From the NCBI RefSeq assembly GCF_013368755.1, contig NC_049565.1:3410001-3474000 (forward strand): a DNA stretch of 64,000 nucleotides, read 5' to 3'. Source of the DNA: Talaromyces rugulosus (Eukaryota; Ascomycota; Eurotiomycetes; Eurotiales; Trichocomaceae). The notes beneath the pieces are model-generated. The model made no database searches. It worked only from the letters and a program-made list of their open reading frames with translations, and was not told the DNA's origin. The translations under genes were made by a program, and so were the position numbers. This document shows positions 1 through 10,600 of the stretch, piece by piece; the first letter of the stretch is position 1, and each line of letters opens with the position of its first letter.

Positions 1-496
1 AAGACGAGGCTTCCGGACAGCAAGAGAGTTTTGATCCTGAGACATCTTTATAGATAGAATGACACTGCCAGATCAAACCTACGAAGAAGGAAGGGCGCCG
101 GATAATAGTTGTTGCTTTCTTTTTCCGTTCAGGGGGCTACTGGAAGATTATTTATCCAGCCCGTGCCATCACGTGAGCCAGCCGCTGCCGACGCAGTGTC
201 GGGTTGCTAGCGCTGGGAAACATTACCGTCGGAGGGAAACTTTACCAGCACTAGGCAACACTCTTCTACCAACATACCGATCCCAAACTCTTTCGGACAA
301 TCAATGGCAGAGAAACGCCGTCCCGAAAGTGAAGGAATCTCGCAAAAGATTTAATCATGAAATCAAATCTAAATGGGGACCTTACGATATCAATTTCCCT
401 ACTTTTAACAAGCAAGACTATTCACATCGACCCCTAAAGCGAACGAAAACAAGATAGCCCAAACGCTAGAGATTTTCAATCTATCTCCCCACTAGA

Positions 497-1723
497 TTAG
501 TCCATAACAATTGAATAGAGATCCCCGACATAGGTGAATTCGTGGGCGTTAAATCCATGGTCCCAGAACTGCACTTCCGGTATCGATTCGGGCACTGAAC
601 CTGGCTCTTGGGCTTGGGCGTTGTCGGGGTCGACTGGTTGTCCGATGTGTGGAGAGGTTCGAAAAGTAATTGAACTATAAGAGAAAGAAATTAGCTTCAA
701 AAAACAATAATAAGACAAGTCGATTTATACTTTGGGGGAAATGGCCGGGGTTGTGGCAGCTCCAGGTTGTCCGGGAAAGATTTCAATGATTCGGATGGTC
801 GTGTTTGATATGGATTCTCGGGTGCACGATAAGGCAACTGCATATTGATCATATTTTGATACCAATCCACCATTTCAAGAGAGTTGAGAAGGTTCTTCAT
901 GCGAATATGCGAGTCTGGACAGAACCTCAACATCGACATTCGTTTTATGACTGTTGGAAGTGATGCTTCGACATGTTTCCCATTAAACGTGGTCTGTATA
1001 CTGACTTTCGTCGAAAACGCGCACAGATGATTAGCCAGAGGGGGGATCGCATCCAGATTCAATCTAACCAAGAATGACGAGATTGGCGAGATTGAGAGAA
1101 ACCATGGTAACCCGTCTCCTTTGATTCCAAGCCCATCTTGAAGTAATAGTTCCAGAAATAGAATCCGAAGACCCTCGGTAATATCCTCGGTCTCAGTTTG
1201 TTGACGGGGCTGTTCAACGTGTAGCACCGAAGCCAAGTAGTTTAGTAAGGATATCTCACTCTCGATGTGAAAACCTTTCTTATGCGCATTTAGACCTTGA
1301 CGCCAAATTTTAATTGTGCATGTGCCCTTCTTGTTTTTTTGCCATTCAGTGAATTGACTAGCTTTGAATCGTTTTTCCAAGCGTCGCTCCGTATCTTTCA
1401 GTACTATTCTCAGCTCGTTTTTGTATCTAAGACGAGGAAGAGATTCCCTGTCGACAACCATTTGCCAGAATAGCGACGTTGGTTTCTCGATCATCATTGT
1501 GACATACTCTTCATTTGAAATGTATGTCTTCAAGGCTGTGTCGCGTGGCAGTCCTTTTCGAACGCAGTTGTCGCAATTGGAAAAACCTTCACTCCTCGGG
1601 CAGTGTTCCTGTTTGTTTTTTTGAAATCTATGTTAGTATTTGTTACTCGTACAGCATTGATTGGACAGCAATAAAAGCACATACTTTGCGTTTCCGGCAG
1701 TTCTTGCACTGCCGTCGGGCCAT
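497..1723 (-). CDS. Zn2Cys6-like transcription factor with degenerate zinc cluster (364 aa)
   Basis: Three-exon model on the minus strand: 1723-1685, 1608-731, 674-497 (introns 76 and 56 bp, GT-AG). Exon 1 encodes MARRQCKNCRKRK and exon 2 continues with a second Cys pair, giving the CX2CX6CX8CX2C part of a fungal binuclear zinc cluster at residues 6-27. The sixth cysteine, expected seven residues after the fifth, is Arg (codon CGC, one transition from TGC) in the local sequence KGLPRD. The rest (residues about 40-364) is a helical region with no family I can name, ending in an acidic tail. Members of the family bind DNA in the nucleus and often sit beside accessory clusters. Loss of one zinc ligand should weaken or abolish zinc binding, so this may be a decayed regulator. 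The exon joins restore one frame with no other lesion. The neighbour on the right is broken, so no pathway is implied. Confidence 0.65.
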
Positions 1724-3025
1724 ATCAAATCGTTGTATGCTTGGATAAAAGGAACAGCGCCTTTGTTATCAAATCTCTGGGATCCCAGATCTAAGCTGAC
1801 CGCATGCGCGGAAGTGAACTTGTCAAAGCTTCAAGCCCATGCAAGACGGAGGAGCTTGCTCTCTTCTATACCCGCGTGAACGAGCGCATAGCTCGCTTAT
1901 CGAATTATTGTGATATGCAAAACATCTGCCGATCATAGACGGTAATTTTCAGCTATTGTTCGATATCGGCGCGTCCAGACCGCGACGGCGGGCTGTATAT
2001 AGCTCGCCGCAGTTAGCCGCTGGTCCGCGGCCATCTAGACACCGGCTACCTCAAGACAGTACAAGGATTATCAAGGATTCATCCCGCGGCGCAATCGTAT
2101 GCTTGTAATCTTATTGGATGAACTGCCTATTGAAGTGCATGGTAGGTTGCTTCTCAGTCGGGATCAAGCCCCTTGGTGGTGTGTGCATGGCGTTGTTTTA
2201 TAGTAACAAAATTACATGTAACAATTTCGGTTTTTCCTTTTTAGGATGCATCGCGATACATTGCGTTAGTGCATATTTAGGGCTATCGCCAAATGTATTG
2301 TTGGCTACTAGTCGGTGGATCACAACCCGCCCTCCAACGCCACAGGAGGTGTCAGCTGTATTAGGACATGTCTAGAAAAGAGGACCACCCAAGTTAGTTA
2401 GTAAAGTCGGAGTACACGCTAATACCGAGATCAAACATTTATAAATGTCGATACCCAGTCATAATTACACCTAAGCCTACTGGTCGAATTGCTATATCGG
2501 GGAGTATTTGAGTCATACCCTTCGTATAGTGCATGCGATCCTTGTCTTCCCGCTTTCCCGCCATGGTTGTGGGATTGGACACATGTCCTTCTACAATGGC
2601 ATGGATGTAGCTCCTTCTTTTAAGAGCCGGAGATATCGAGTAAAATGAATATGACTGGTTACCAACCATGCATTTCGCGGATGTTTAGTGTTGTTCCCAA
2701 GGCCTAGGCTACAGCATGCAGAGCCCGGGTAAATACTAGCTCGCCTTCGTGGCAATAATACGAATATATACCAATAAAAAGCCTTGTGCAGCCTGTTAGT
2801 GTTTGCCTTGCAGCTTGAGCCGCGATCGTCCGCACACAACCTTGGTGAAACTCGAGGATTAAAACCTGATGACCGCCCTCAGTCGAATTATTGAAAGCGA
2901 GCGATGTGTTCTGTGTCTCTAGATTTTGCAAGTTTTGATTAATACTCCAGAAGACATATGCGAGCAGCGTCTCCAAGACTTAGAATGAACAACCAGAGGT
3001 GCGATCACCATGATACTTTTATTGC
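1724..3025. other. Gene-poor stretch
   Basis: Only short overlapping reading frames with no recognisable composition or domain. It contains the 5' region of the minus-strand zinc-cluster gene. I see no RNA gene or clear repeat. Confidence 0.5.
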
Positions 3026-4582
3026 ATGCAACTAAGATTCGCAATGCACAGCGGCGTCGAAGCCCCAACTCTTGCATTTTTGTCTGGAGCGACGGCCGAT
3101 CCTCCTTCGGTTGCCACTTCTCCTGGCGCGGATCGCTTCGGAGAACTTCATATTCGTGCTGGAAGCTCCAGTTCATCTGAAAATTCCAATCCTATCCACA
3201 CCCCAGCGTCTGCGTCTTTAGCTAAGCACGAACCGGCTCCGGGGCTCTCCAGTCTGTTAGCGGAAAGTTACAATCATGCGACAACGCAAAATGGGCTAGA
3301 AGCTCCTAGTCCAGTAGAGCACGGTCAAACTCGATCAGACGCACTGAGCAACGCCGCTCGCGGAAGTTTACACGCCACTGATAGTAGTTCACCGGCACAC
3401 TCTCAATCTGCCAGTGTTAAACAACCCAATCAGGGCGAGCTACAGCCACAAGGGTTTCAGCATGTTGTTGACACAGAGAAACCTCGCCCGTCACTATCAA
3501 GCTATCGAGCAAAACCAAAACCACCCTCTTGTCATGGTCGAGAAACAATGCATCGCATTGATAAGCAGCAAAGTGAAAACCCTGGCGAGTTGACACACGC
3601 GCAATGGCAATCTCTTATTGCACTCCATAGAATACTTTCTCCAAATGAACTATGACCTTACCAATCTGCATGAAACCATCGGCTTGCTTCAACAATATCA
3701 AGCAAGCTTTCCAACGGTGCAGCTAAAGGTCCCAGTCTATGGTGCATTTCCAACTATTGAAATGAAGAATTCTTCGGATGCGGGATCGAGCATGTTGTTA
3801 TTATTTGATTGGGACTTGGCCATTTCAGATTGGATACAGAGACATTCGAAACCTCCTTCAGTGTTTTACACATTCTTCTTTTTTTTTGGCCCACTATCTA
3901 GGCAACAGCAGTTTCACGCCAACTCGTATACCGCTAGGTCGTATTTTATCTGTCATGTAATTACGCACAGTTTGTGGAGGCCCTGTAGAAATGATTGGTT
4001 TTCCCCAGGCTTGTACCGTATCTATTGGAGGGAGACATCTAAATAGTATTATATAAGCTGTATTACAATGACTGATAAGGTACAGCCTAGCTGTATACAG
4101 GTTGGCGTGAAACAACTGTTGCCTAGATAGTGGGCCAAAAAAAAAAGAAGAATGTGTAAAACACTGAAGGAGGTTTCGAATGTCTCTGTACACTACCTTG
4201 TAAAGGGCCGGATAAATTTCTTGTGTCCGGCTTTCTCCAATGTAGATTGAAGGTGGAACATCCAGCATATCATGTCCTAATAGCAAGACTAATTGCAGAT
4301 TCTGTCAGCGTATGGATAAATAATCGGGAAATTCTTGGTGGGATTGATTACTCAACGTTCAAGTCAAACCGAGGTCAGCCAGTTAAGTTCGAGACGCGTG
4401 ATAGCGTGTCAATATGCTTAAAGTTCCCGGACTCTGAGTTACTCGATGTTAGTGGCTCTCCCTTTTCTCTGGATCAAAGGGTACGAGATCAAGGACTGGA
4501 CGCCTTGTTTGGCCAAGCAAACCACCGCAAAAGAAAATACACCGGCCACGATGATTACATCCATAAACGCCATTGCTTTTGA
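3026..4582 (+). pseudogene. Disrupted hypothetical gene (Ser/Pro-rich N-terminus, basic C-terminus) with MITE insertion
   Basis: A Ser/Pro/Ala-rich reading frame (3026-3655) ends just after a passage that continues naturally in another frame (about 3641-3836, including NYDLTNLHETIGLLQQY). This suggests a one-base frameshift near 3650. At 3837-4188 the gene carries a complete MITE flanked by TA. Beyond it a further frame (about 4190-4582) encodes a well-formed region with VEHPAYHVLIARL and DYSTFKSNRGQPVKFETR, ending in a basic tail (KRKYTGHDDYIHKRH) that could be a nuclear signal. Joining across the MITE again needs a frame change near 4215. Two apparent frame changes plus an insertion make a pseudogene likely. 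An unrecognised intron structure is the alternative. I do not recognise the family. Confidence 0.45.
3837..4188. mobile_element. MITE copy 1, Tc1/mariner-type TA target, 352 bp
   Basis: Begins CAGAGACATTCGAAACC and ends with its inverted complement, flanked on both sides by TA (3835-3836 and 4189-4190). The inverted termini extend about 95 bp, including a poly-T/poly-A tract and the sequence GCCCACTATCTAGGCAACAG. There is no transposase. A second copy of the same length in opposite orientation lies at 24810-25161. The element interrupts the gene remnant at 3026-4582. Reading frames inside it are artefacts of the palindromic structure. Confidence 0.85.
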
Positions 4583-5952
4583 CAAGTTACTGTACCGGTT
4601 ATGCATACTTTCAATGTATCAAGATTACAGTATCATCAGTGAGGCATTGACTGATACTGTAATCCAGCGATGTTTTCTAACGTACGTTTTTCTCGCAATA
4701 ATGAAATAATGCACTGTACAGTGTAAAATTATATCTCTTCTTTCACGTACATAAAATACTGAACAGTCGAACGAGATAGAAACGCCACTACGGTACAATA
4801 TCGTCGAGTTGACGGAAAAGAAAGTCGGTAAATTCCTTACAGTATCTGTCTAGACGATGTGTTCCGAGAAATCCCAGCGTTCTGCTACACTATCTTGCAA
4901 AACCGGCGTCCGCACCGGGCATTAATTATTTGTTTTTAAACCCTAAGAATATTTATACTAGTCTATATAGGGAAAAGTTCCGGAATAACAATGTTACTGT
5001 AATGTAATTTTAGCCGGTAATACAATGAAATAATACGCGCCATTATAACCCTAACGGATGATCTGCGTGGTAGATTCTATGCAAACCAGTCAAACTCTAG
5101 AGGAAAGCCGCCTAGCAGACGTGGCACACTATCCACACTCTTCCTGTTCTTATCATACTCATCCTGGTGATTAAATGCATGATGCAAGAACTAAGTGGAT
5201 CTACATTGATGATACTGTCCATAATTCTCCTCAGCTTGTCTGTATCAGGATTTCTACGTACCAAATACCTTCTCCGCGTGAAAACTACATAACACTATAT
5301 CTTGGGGAATGGATTGGTCTGGATTATCTCTGTGCGTCTCGCTAGCCGAGACGAGGGGCTGCGGGTGGATACTCGGTGCCTGAGGCAACCAAGACTATAT
5401 GATTCTGATATCAGGCTCCTCGGTGGTATTTATTGCGTTGAGGATATCACTAATAATGCTGCCTCCCAATATAGCGCATGGGAACGAACTCCTTTGTATG
5501 CCCCCACCCCAGGTTACTTTGGCCGGGGGTCTACGCCATCTGAATATTGCCTTTCCCCGAACCGTTCAATTAATGGATGCCCCACTCCCTTAGGTCATTC
5601 CGAATCCCACCACCTGGGATTTTCGGAGGGGTCTGAATACCAAGAGGGGATAAATGACGGAGATCCGCCCTCATCAATCAGTTATTTGATCAAGTGGAAG
5701 GTGACCCTCAATAATTAAAAGAATCTGACAAAAGATACTTAACAATACCTGACCCGAAGACTTAGCTCGTATTGGCAAAGGATAAAGGAGAAAGCCGAAA
5801 ATGCTGTTTAATGAAAAATAAACCATAAGCAACGGGTAAGGGTGGATGATATGACAGTAGTGGTCTGTGTAAATGATTGCTCACAACATGATCTTACTAA
5901 AAACTTCGAGAAAACTGATGTTGATTAGACAGCTATAGAGAGGCAACTCTTG
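4583..5952. other. Gene-poor stretch with a dispersed repeat end
   Basis: No convincing gene. Positions 4886-4914 carry a 29-bp sequence (ACACTATCTTGCAAAACCGG and following) that recurs as an exact inverted copy at 20128-20156. Both are followed within about 40 bp by an AAACCCTAA-type block, so they look like matching ends of a degraded transposon family. The frame at 5302-5718 has no supportable domain. Confidence 0.45.
4886..4914 (+). repeat. Dispersed repeat end (inverted mate at 20128-20156)
   Basis: A 29-bp block beginning TACACTATCTTGCAAAACCG that is reproduced in reverse complement at 20128-20156. Probably the terminus of a transposon family. The other end of this copy was not found with confidence. 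Confidence 0.5.
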
Positions 5953-6579
5953 ATGTGGGAAAATTTGTTCCTTATGGGCAAGGAACTCAGACTTTCCATC
6001 ACTATTAACTATGTAGAAGACGACAACAATTCTCTCGCAGCAACTACCGACAAAAGAGGAAACACATCAAGAACTAAGAGGATGCTAGGCGACCGAGATG
6101 CTGAAATTGACGCTGAACAGTTTTCCTCCGGACAGCCAGATATCTGGCGACGTGTGTACCGGACAATGCGTTGTCCTGGCCAACCATGTGACCATGATGG
6201 GCAGTTCTGCTGGCAGTTCTGCTGGCTGGATCCTCTGGACAAAAAGCACTATAGATTGAACACAACTCACCTAAGAAAGCTCGTCGAGTACATGGAAAAA
6301 GACGGCACCTTAAAGACTCACAATAATGTTCCTTACGATATTCGGGAACAGATATACGATGAAAAGCAGGAGCGACGTAAAAAGAAGCAGAAAACCTCCA
6401 GCCATCCAGAGACTGGATCCACGTGCCCGCCAATCAATATCCATGTTCTCCCTCCTTCATCCCAACCATTGGCGACATCACATGCAGACACTGAAACTCT
6501 TGCATGTAAACCCACTAAAAAGTCTGCTATCGATATTTCCGGCCTCCTCGATGTAGCGGTTGAGGAATACGCCAAGTGA
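5953..6579 (+). CDS. Cys/His-rich conserved-looking hypothetical protein, possibly 5'-truncated
   Basis: The frame is open for about 209 residues. Its core (residues about 70-120) has CPGQPCDHDGQFCWQFCW followed by DKKHYRL, TTHLRKLVEYMEK and a VPYDIREQIYDEKQERRKKK helix. The spacing of Cys and Trp suggests a small metal-binding or structural module. The repeated QFCW looks like a short internal duplication. The protein ends in a polar tail 68 bp before a degraded MITE end. I recall similar uncharacterised fungal proteins but cannot name the family. ATG 5953 is the first in frame, but the N-terminal 45 residues look less protein-like, so ATG 6082 or an upstream spliced exon are alternatives. 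Confidence 0.45.
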   Translation: MWENLFLMGKELRLSITINYVEDDNNSLAATTDKRGNTSRTKRMLGDRDAEIDAEQFSSGQPDIWRRVYRTMRCPGQPCDHDGQFCWQFCWLDPLDKKHYRLNTTHLRKLVEYMEKDGTLKTHNNVPYDIREQIYDEKQERRKKKQKTSSHPETGSTCPPINIHVLPPSSQPLATSHADTETLACKPTKKSAIDISGLLDVAVEEYAK

Positions 6580-6647
6580 CATCTGTCTCAGGTAAGCTCT
6601 GAGATCTTCAAAGAGAATATTCAAAAGGCATATGACGTGACACTGTA

Positions 6648-6814
6648 CAGACAGATTCGAAACTTCCTTCACCTTTTTACACACTCTTCTTTTTTTTTGC
6701 CCCACTATCCAGGCAACAGTTGTTTCACACTCTTATAACTAAGCTGTATTTTATCTGTCATTGTAATACGGTTTATATAATAATTTATAAAAAATATGAT
6801 GTTTTTTTTAATAC
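6648..6814. repeat. Degraded partial MITE copy 3
   Basis: Starts after TA with CAGACAGATTCGAAACTTCC and continues through a poly-T tract, the block GCCCCACTATCCAGGCAACAG and a TGTATTTTATCTGTCATTGTAATAC-like internal part. It matches the 5' half of the 352-bp element with many changes. The right half is missing or replaced by the TGTCACG-type sequence from 6815. Confidence 0.65.
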
Positions 6815-6873
6815 TGTCACGTCCGAAATGTCCTTTATGGTTCCAGAGACAAAAAATTGTTCGCAAACCCTAA
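6815..6873 (+). repeat. LTR-like dispersed repeat block (inverted mate at 14611-14670)
   Basis: Starts TGTCACGTCCGAAATGTCC and ends in AAACCCTAAT. A clearly related sequence occurs in inverse orientation at 14611-14670. The TGTC start and CCTAA block resemble LTR ends. In both places it abuts a damaged MITE copy, suggesting nested insertion. Confidence 0.4.
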
Positions 6874-7662
6874 TTACGTAACAACGCTAAACCCAATTTG
6901 TATACAGCTAATTACATTGTTTTGTATGAAACTCGTATTGGTACCCGTCAAAGACTGTACTATAGATACAAACCGTGTCTAGAAGGTTCGGTTGGTTGCA
7001 AACATACCAAACACTATGACTAGGCAACCTGTCAACATCACGTCGTTATGTATCTTGCAAGGCTACCCAGACAACCGGGACCACTCGAGTTCTGCGGCAC
7101 TAACTTACCTCTAGTTACAAAAGTTAATTACTCTAATCATTGAGGGTGGAGTTGTCAATCTCATGGTTGGATATGTCGTGCACTAGGGAATAGGGCACAG
7201 GAAGCGTATTGACTAGCAACATATATGTGCTATATCTTCCTAATCCACCTCTCTACCTCCTCAGGTTTCTGGGTCTATCTGCGGGTTTGAGAGTAAACAC
7301 CAATGGTTGTTAGTGCCCACGTAATTTCCATTACAGGATATAAGATGTGTAAGAGACTAACCACCGATGGCCAGGGTTCCAGTTTATTAGGTTTTGGACA
7401 ATGACGGAGAACTACTTCTTTGAAATCTATCTTGCAGTCCCTGTCAATCGACCCATAGGTCGTTGGCCCCACTCTAGGCTACTATGGAGAATCACACATA
7501 TGCAGCTACGATTCCTTCATGACAGTCTCTCGCCACTAGAATCAAAAAGCGAGATCCAGAAAAGTCCAGTGGCAAAATGTGACGTTATAAATTCCTCGGT
7601 TATCCCAGGCACTCCTTTGTAGAGATTCGATAAATATGAGAGAAAGTAGACGACCTATTTTC
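6874..7662. other. Gene-poor stretch downstream of the NLR gene
   Basis: No gene supported. It holds the 3' flank of the NLR on the minus strand and AT-rich sequence continuing from the repeat at 6815. Confidence 0.4.
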
Positions 7663-10600
7663 TTATCTGTCGTAATGAGGATCAAATAACTCGTCCAATA
7701 TTCTACAATCAAACTCCAGACACAGCACCCAACCGTTCCTACAACCGACTGTAATATAATTGCCTTGCACATCATAACAGGACGGTTGGAAGCCCGGTAG
7801 GGTTCTAAATACAGGTCTTGATCTATAGCATATCCAGCCGTTCTCAAGATAGAGACCGGCCTCGGAGTCACTATTGGTAATTTTGATAAGACCAAGGTCT
7901 GTTTGGAGAAATTGACCGTCAGGAGAAAATTTCAAGGTTGTAACTCCGGCCTCGGAGTCACTATTGGTAATTTTAATAAGACCAAGGTCTGTTTGGAGAA
8001 ATTGACCGTCAGGAGAAAATTTCAAGGTTGTAACTATAGCTGAGGTTTGAATTTGGTGATACCATTTACGGAACTTGCGGATGGCACCTAAGGAGCTCCC
8101 CATCAACCTTATTGAGCGCACGAAAGCGCTAACATCCCATAGTTTGATAGTTTCATCATCAGACGCTGAAGCGATCTGCTTGCCGTCAGGTGAGAAGGCG
8201 ACGGCAGTAACCCAGTCGGAATGGCCTTGCAGCGTCTTCAGATGGTCGCCTGTGCTTGCATCCCACAGCCGGATAGTTTTATCATGAGATGCTGAAGCGA
8301 TCCGCTTGCCGTCAGGTGAGAAGGCGACGGCAGTAACTGAGTTGGAATGGCCTTGCAGCGTCTTCAGATGGTCGCCTGTGCTTGTATCCCACAGCCGGAC
8401 AGTTTTATCATAAGATGCTGAAGCAATCTGCTTGCCGTCAGGTGAGAAGGCGACGGCAGTAACCCAGTTGGAATGGCCTTGCAGCGTCTTCAGATGGTCA
8501 CCTGTGCTTGCATCCCACAGCCGGACAGTTTCATCATCAGACGCTGAAGCAATCCGCTTGCCATCAGGTGAGAAGGCGACGGCAGTAACCAAGTTAGAAT
8601 GGCCTTGCAGCGTCTTCAGATGGTCGCCTGTGCTTGCATTCCACAGCCGGATGGTTTTATAATGAGACATTGAAGCGATCCGCTTGCCGTCAGGTGAGAA
8701 GGCGACGGCAGTAACTGAGTTGGAATGGCCTTGTACTGTCTTCAGATGGTCGCCTGTGCTTGCATCCCACAGCTGGACGGTTTCATCATCAGACGCTGAA
8801 GCGATCCGCTTGCCGTCAGGTGAGAAGGCGACGGCAGTAACCCAGTCGGAATGGCCTTGCAGCGTCTTCAGATGGTCGCCTGTGCTTGTATCCCACAGCC
8901 GGACAGTTTTATCATAAGACGCTGAAGCGATCTGCTTGCTGTTAGGTGAGAAGGCGACAGCAGTAACCCATTTGAAATGGCCTTGCAACGTCTTTAGATG
9001 GTCGCCTGTGCTTGCATCCCACAGCCGGACGGTTTTATCATAAGATGCTGAAGCGATTCGCTTGCCGTCAGGTGAGAAGGCGACGGCAGTAACCCAGTTG
9101 GAATGGCCTTGTAGTGTCTTCAGATGGTCGCCTGTGCTTGCATCCCACAGCCGGACGGTTTTATTATGAGATGCTGAAGCGATCTGCTTGCCGTCAGGTG
9201 AGAAGGCGACGGCAGTAACTGAGTTGGAATGGCCTTGTAGTGTCTTCAGATGGTCACCTGTGCTTGCATCCCACAGCCGGACGGTTTTATCATGAGATGC
9301 TGAAGCGATCCGCTTGCCGTCAGGTGAGAAGGCGACGGCAGTAACCCAGTCGGAATGGCCTTGCAGCGTCTTCAGATGGTCGCCTGTGCTTGTATCCCAC
9401 AGCCGGACAGTTTTATCATAAGACGCTGAAGCGATCTGCTTGCTGTTAGGTGAGAAGGCGACAGCAGTAACCCATTTGAAATGGCCTTGCAACGTCTTTA
9501 GATGGTCGCCTGTGCTTGCATCCCACAGCCGGACGGTTTTATCATAAGATGCTGAAGCGATTCGCTTGCCGTCAGGTGAGAAGGCGATGGCAGTAACCGA
9601 GTCGGAATGGCCTTCTAAAGTCTGTATTAGAGTTTCCCATGCGTTTTCGAGATGTGGGATTATTTTCAGCCACTCGGGAGTCTTCTTAATATTATGGTCT
9701 GCCCGGACAAGACTGGATTCGGGACTAAACACAATCGCCGAGCTATAGATCTGAAGCGGCCAAGCGGATATCGTCTGGTAGTGGCGCAGCAAGAAACGCG
9801 TAGCATCGAAAACAATAGCTTGTAATAAAGAGTTCTAAAATGGTTAGCCCCCAACGGCTGACGGTAGGAGCAAGACTTACTTCAGCAATACTTTCCAATA
9901 TGTTTAGAGCCTTAATGACATGCCGCAGCTGACCTAGCAGGCTTAGACACTCCAGCCATTCTAACAAGTTGACACGCAGAAACGTCATGACTGGGCCGTG
10001 GTCATCAAGTGCGCTTTGTCCAACTTTTGTGTTCTTTGCGGATTCGAGATGGTCCACCCACAGGGTAGCAGCGTAGTTTAGGCTATGAAGAACGGTAATA
10101 TCTTCGTTAAGACTTCCTGCTTCCTGCAGGTTTCCCTCTCTCATTGAATCTGGCAGTGGCAATTTAATCAGGTTCGGCTTCAGCACTTTCGACATATACG
10201 ACAAACAGCTCAATGCGATCTCCCCATGTCCGTATTGCTCATAAGAGCGGAATGACGATGATCCTGCCAAGAAGTCTCGGGATGATTGATGCACAAATTC
10301 AATGACACTTCCTCGCATCCTGAGAAACGACGCACATCGATCTACGATCTTTTCACTTGTGACCTTGGTCTCCGAGATGCCGGTCACACTGGCCAGTTCC
10401 GCCCTTTCTAGAGGCCGATAGACCAGCATCATCACCCTAAGGAGCCGTAGGCAGCCCCGAACAATTACAGAATGGCCATCGATGATCTGACTGAAAATCC
10501 GTTCATAGAGAGAGTGCAGGCCGGGGGGCAGATCCTGAATAGTCGACAATGCCTCATCTGGGGGGACACGCTCCGCATTCTCACCACTTTCGAGCCGCTT

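Noticed and set aside
59..457. 132-residue plus-strand frame
   Set aside because: No domain, no protein-like periodicity, and it overlaps nothing supportive. Treated as chance.
3618..4286. Open frames spanning the MITE on both strands
   Set aside because: They arise from the inverted-repeat structure and recur in copy 2. There is no transposase motif.
5302..5718. 138-residue frame with a C-terminal SYLIKWK resembling a chromodomain end
   Set aside because: The match is too short and the rest of the frame has no chromodomain aromatic cage.
8075..9748. Several plus-strand frames (60-77 residues) of repeated [14 protein letters not shown] sequence
   Set aside because: They are antisense shadows of the WD40 repeats of the minus-strand NLR and share its 126-bp period.
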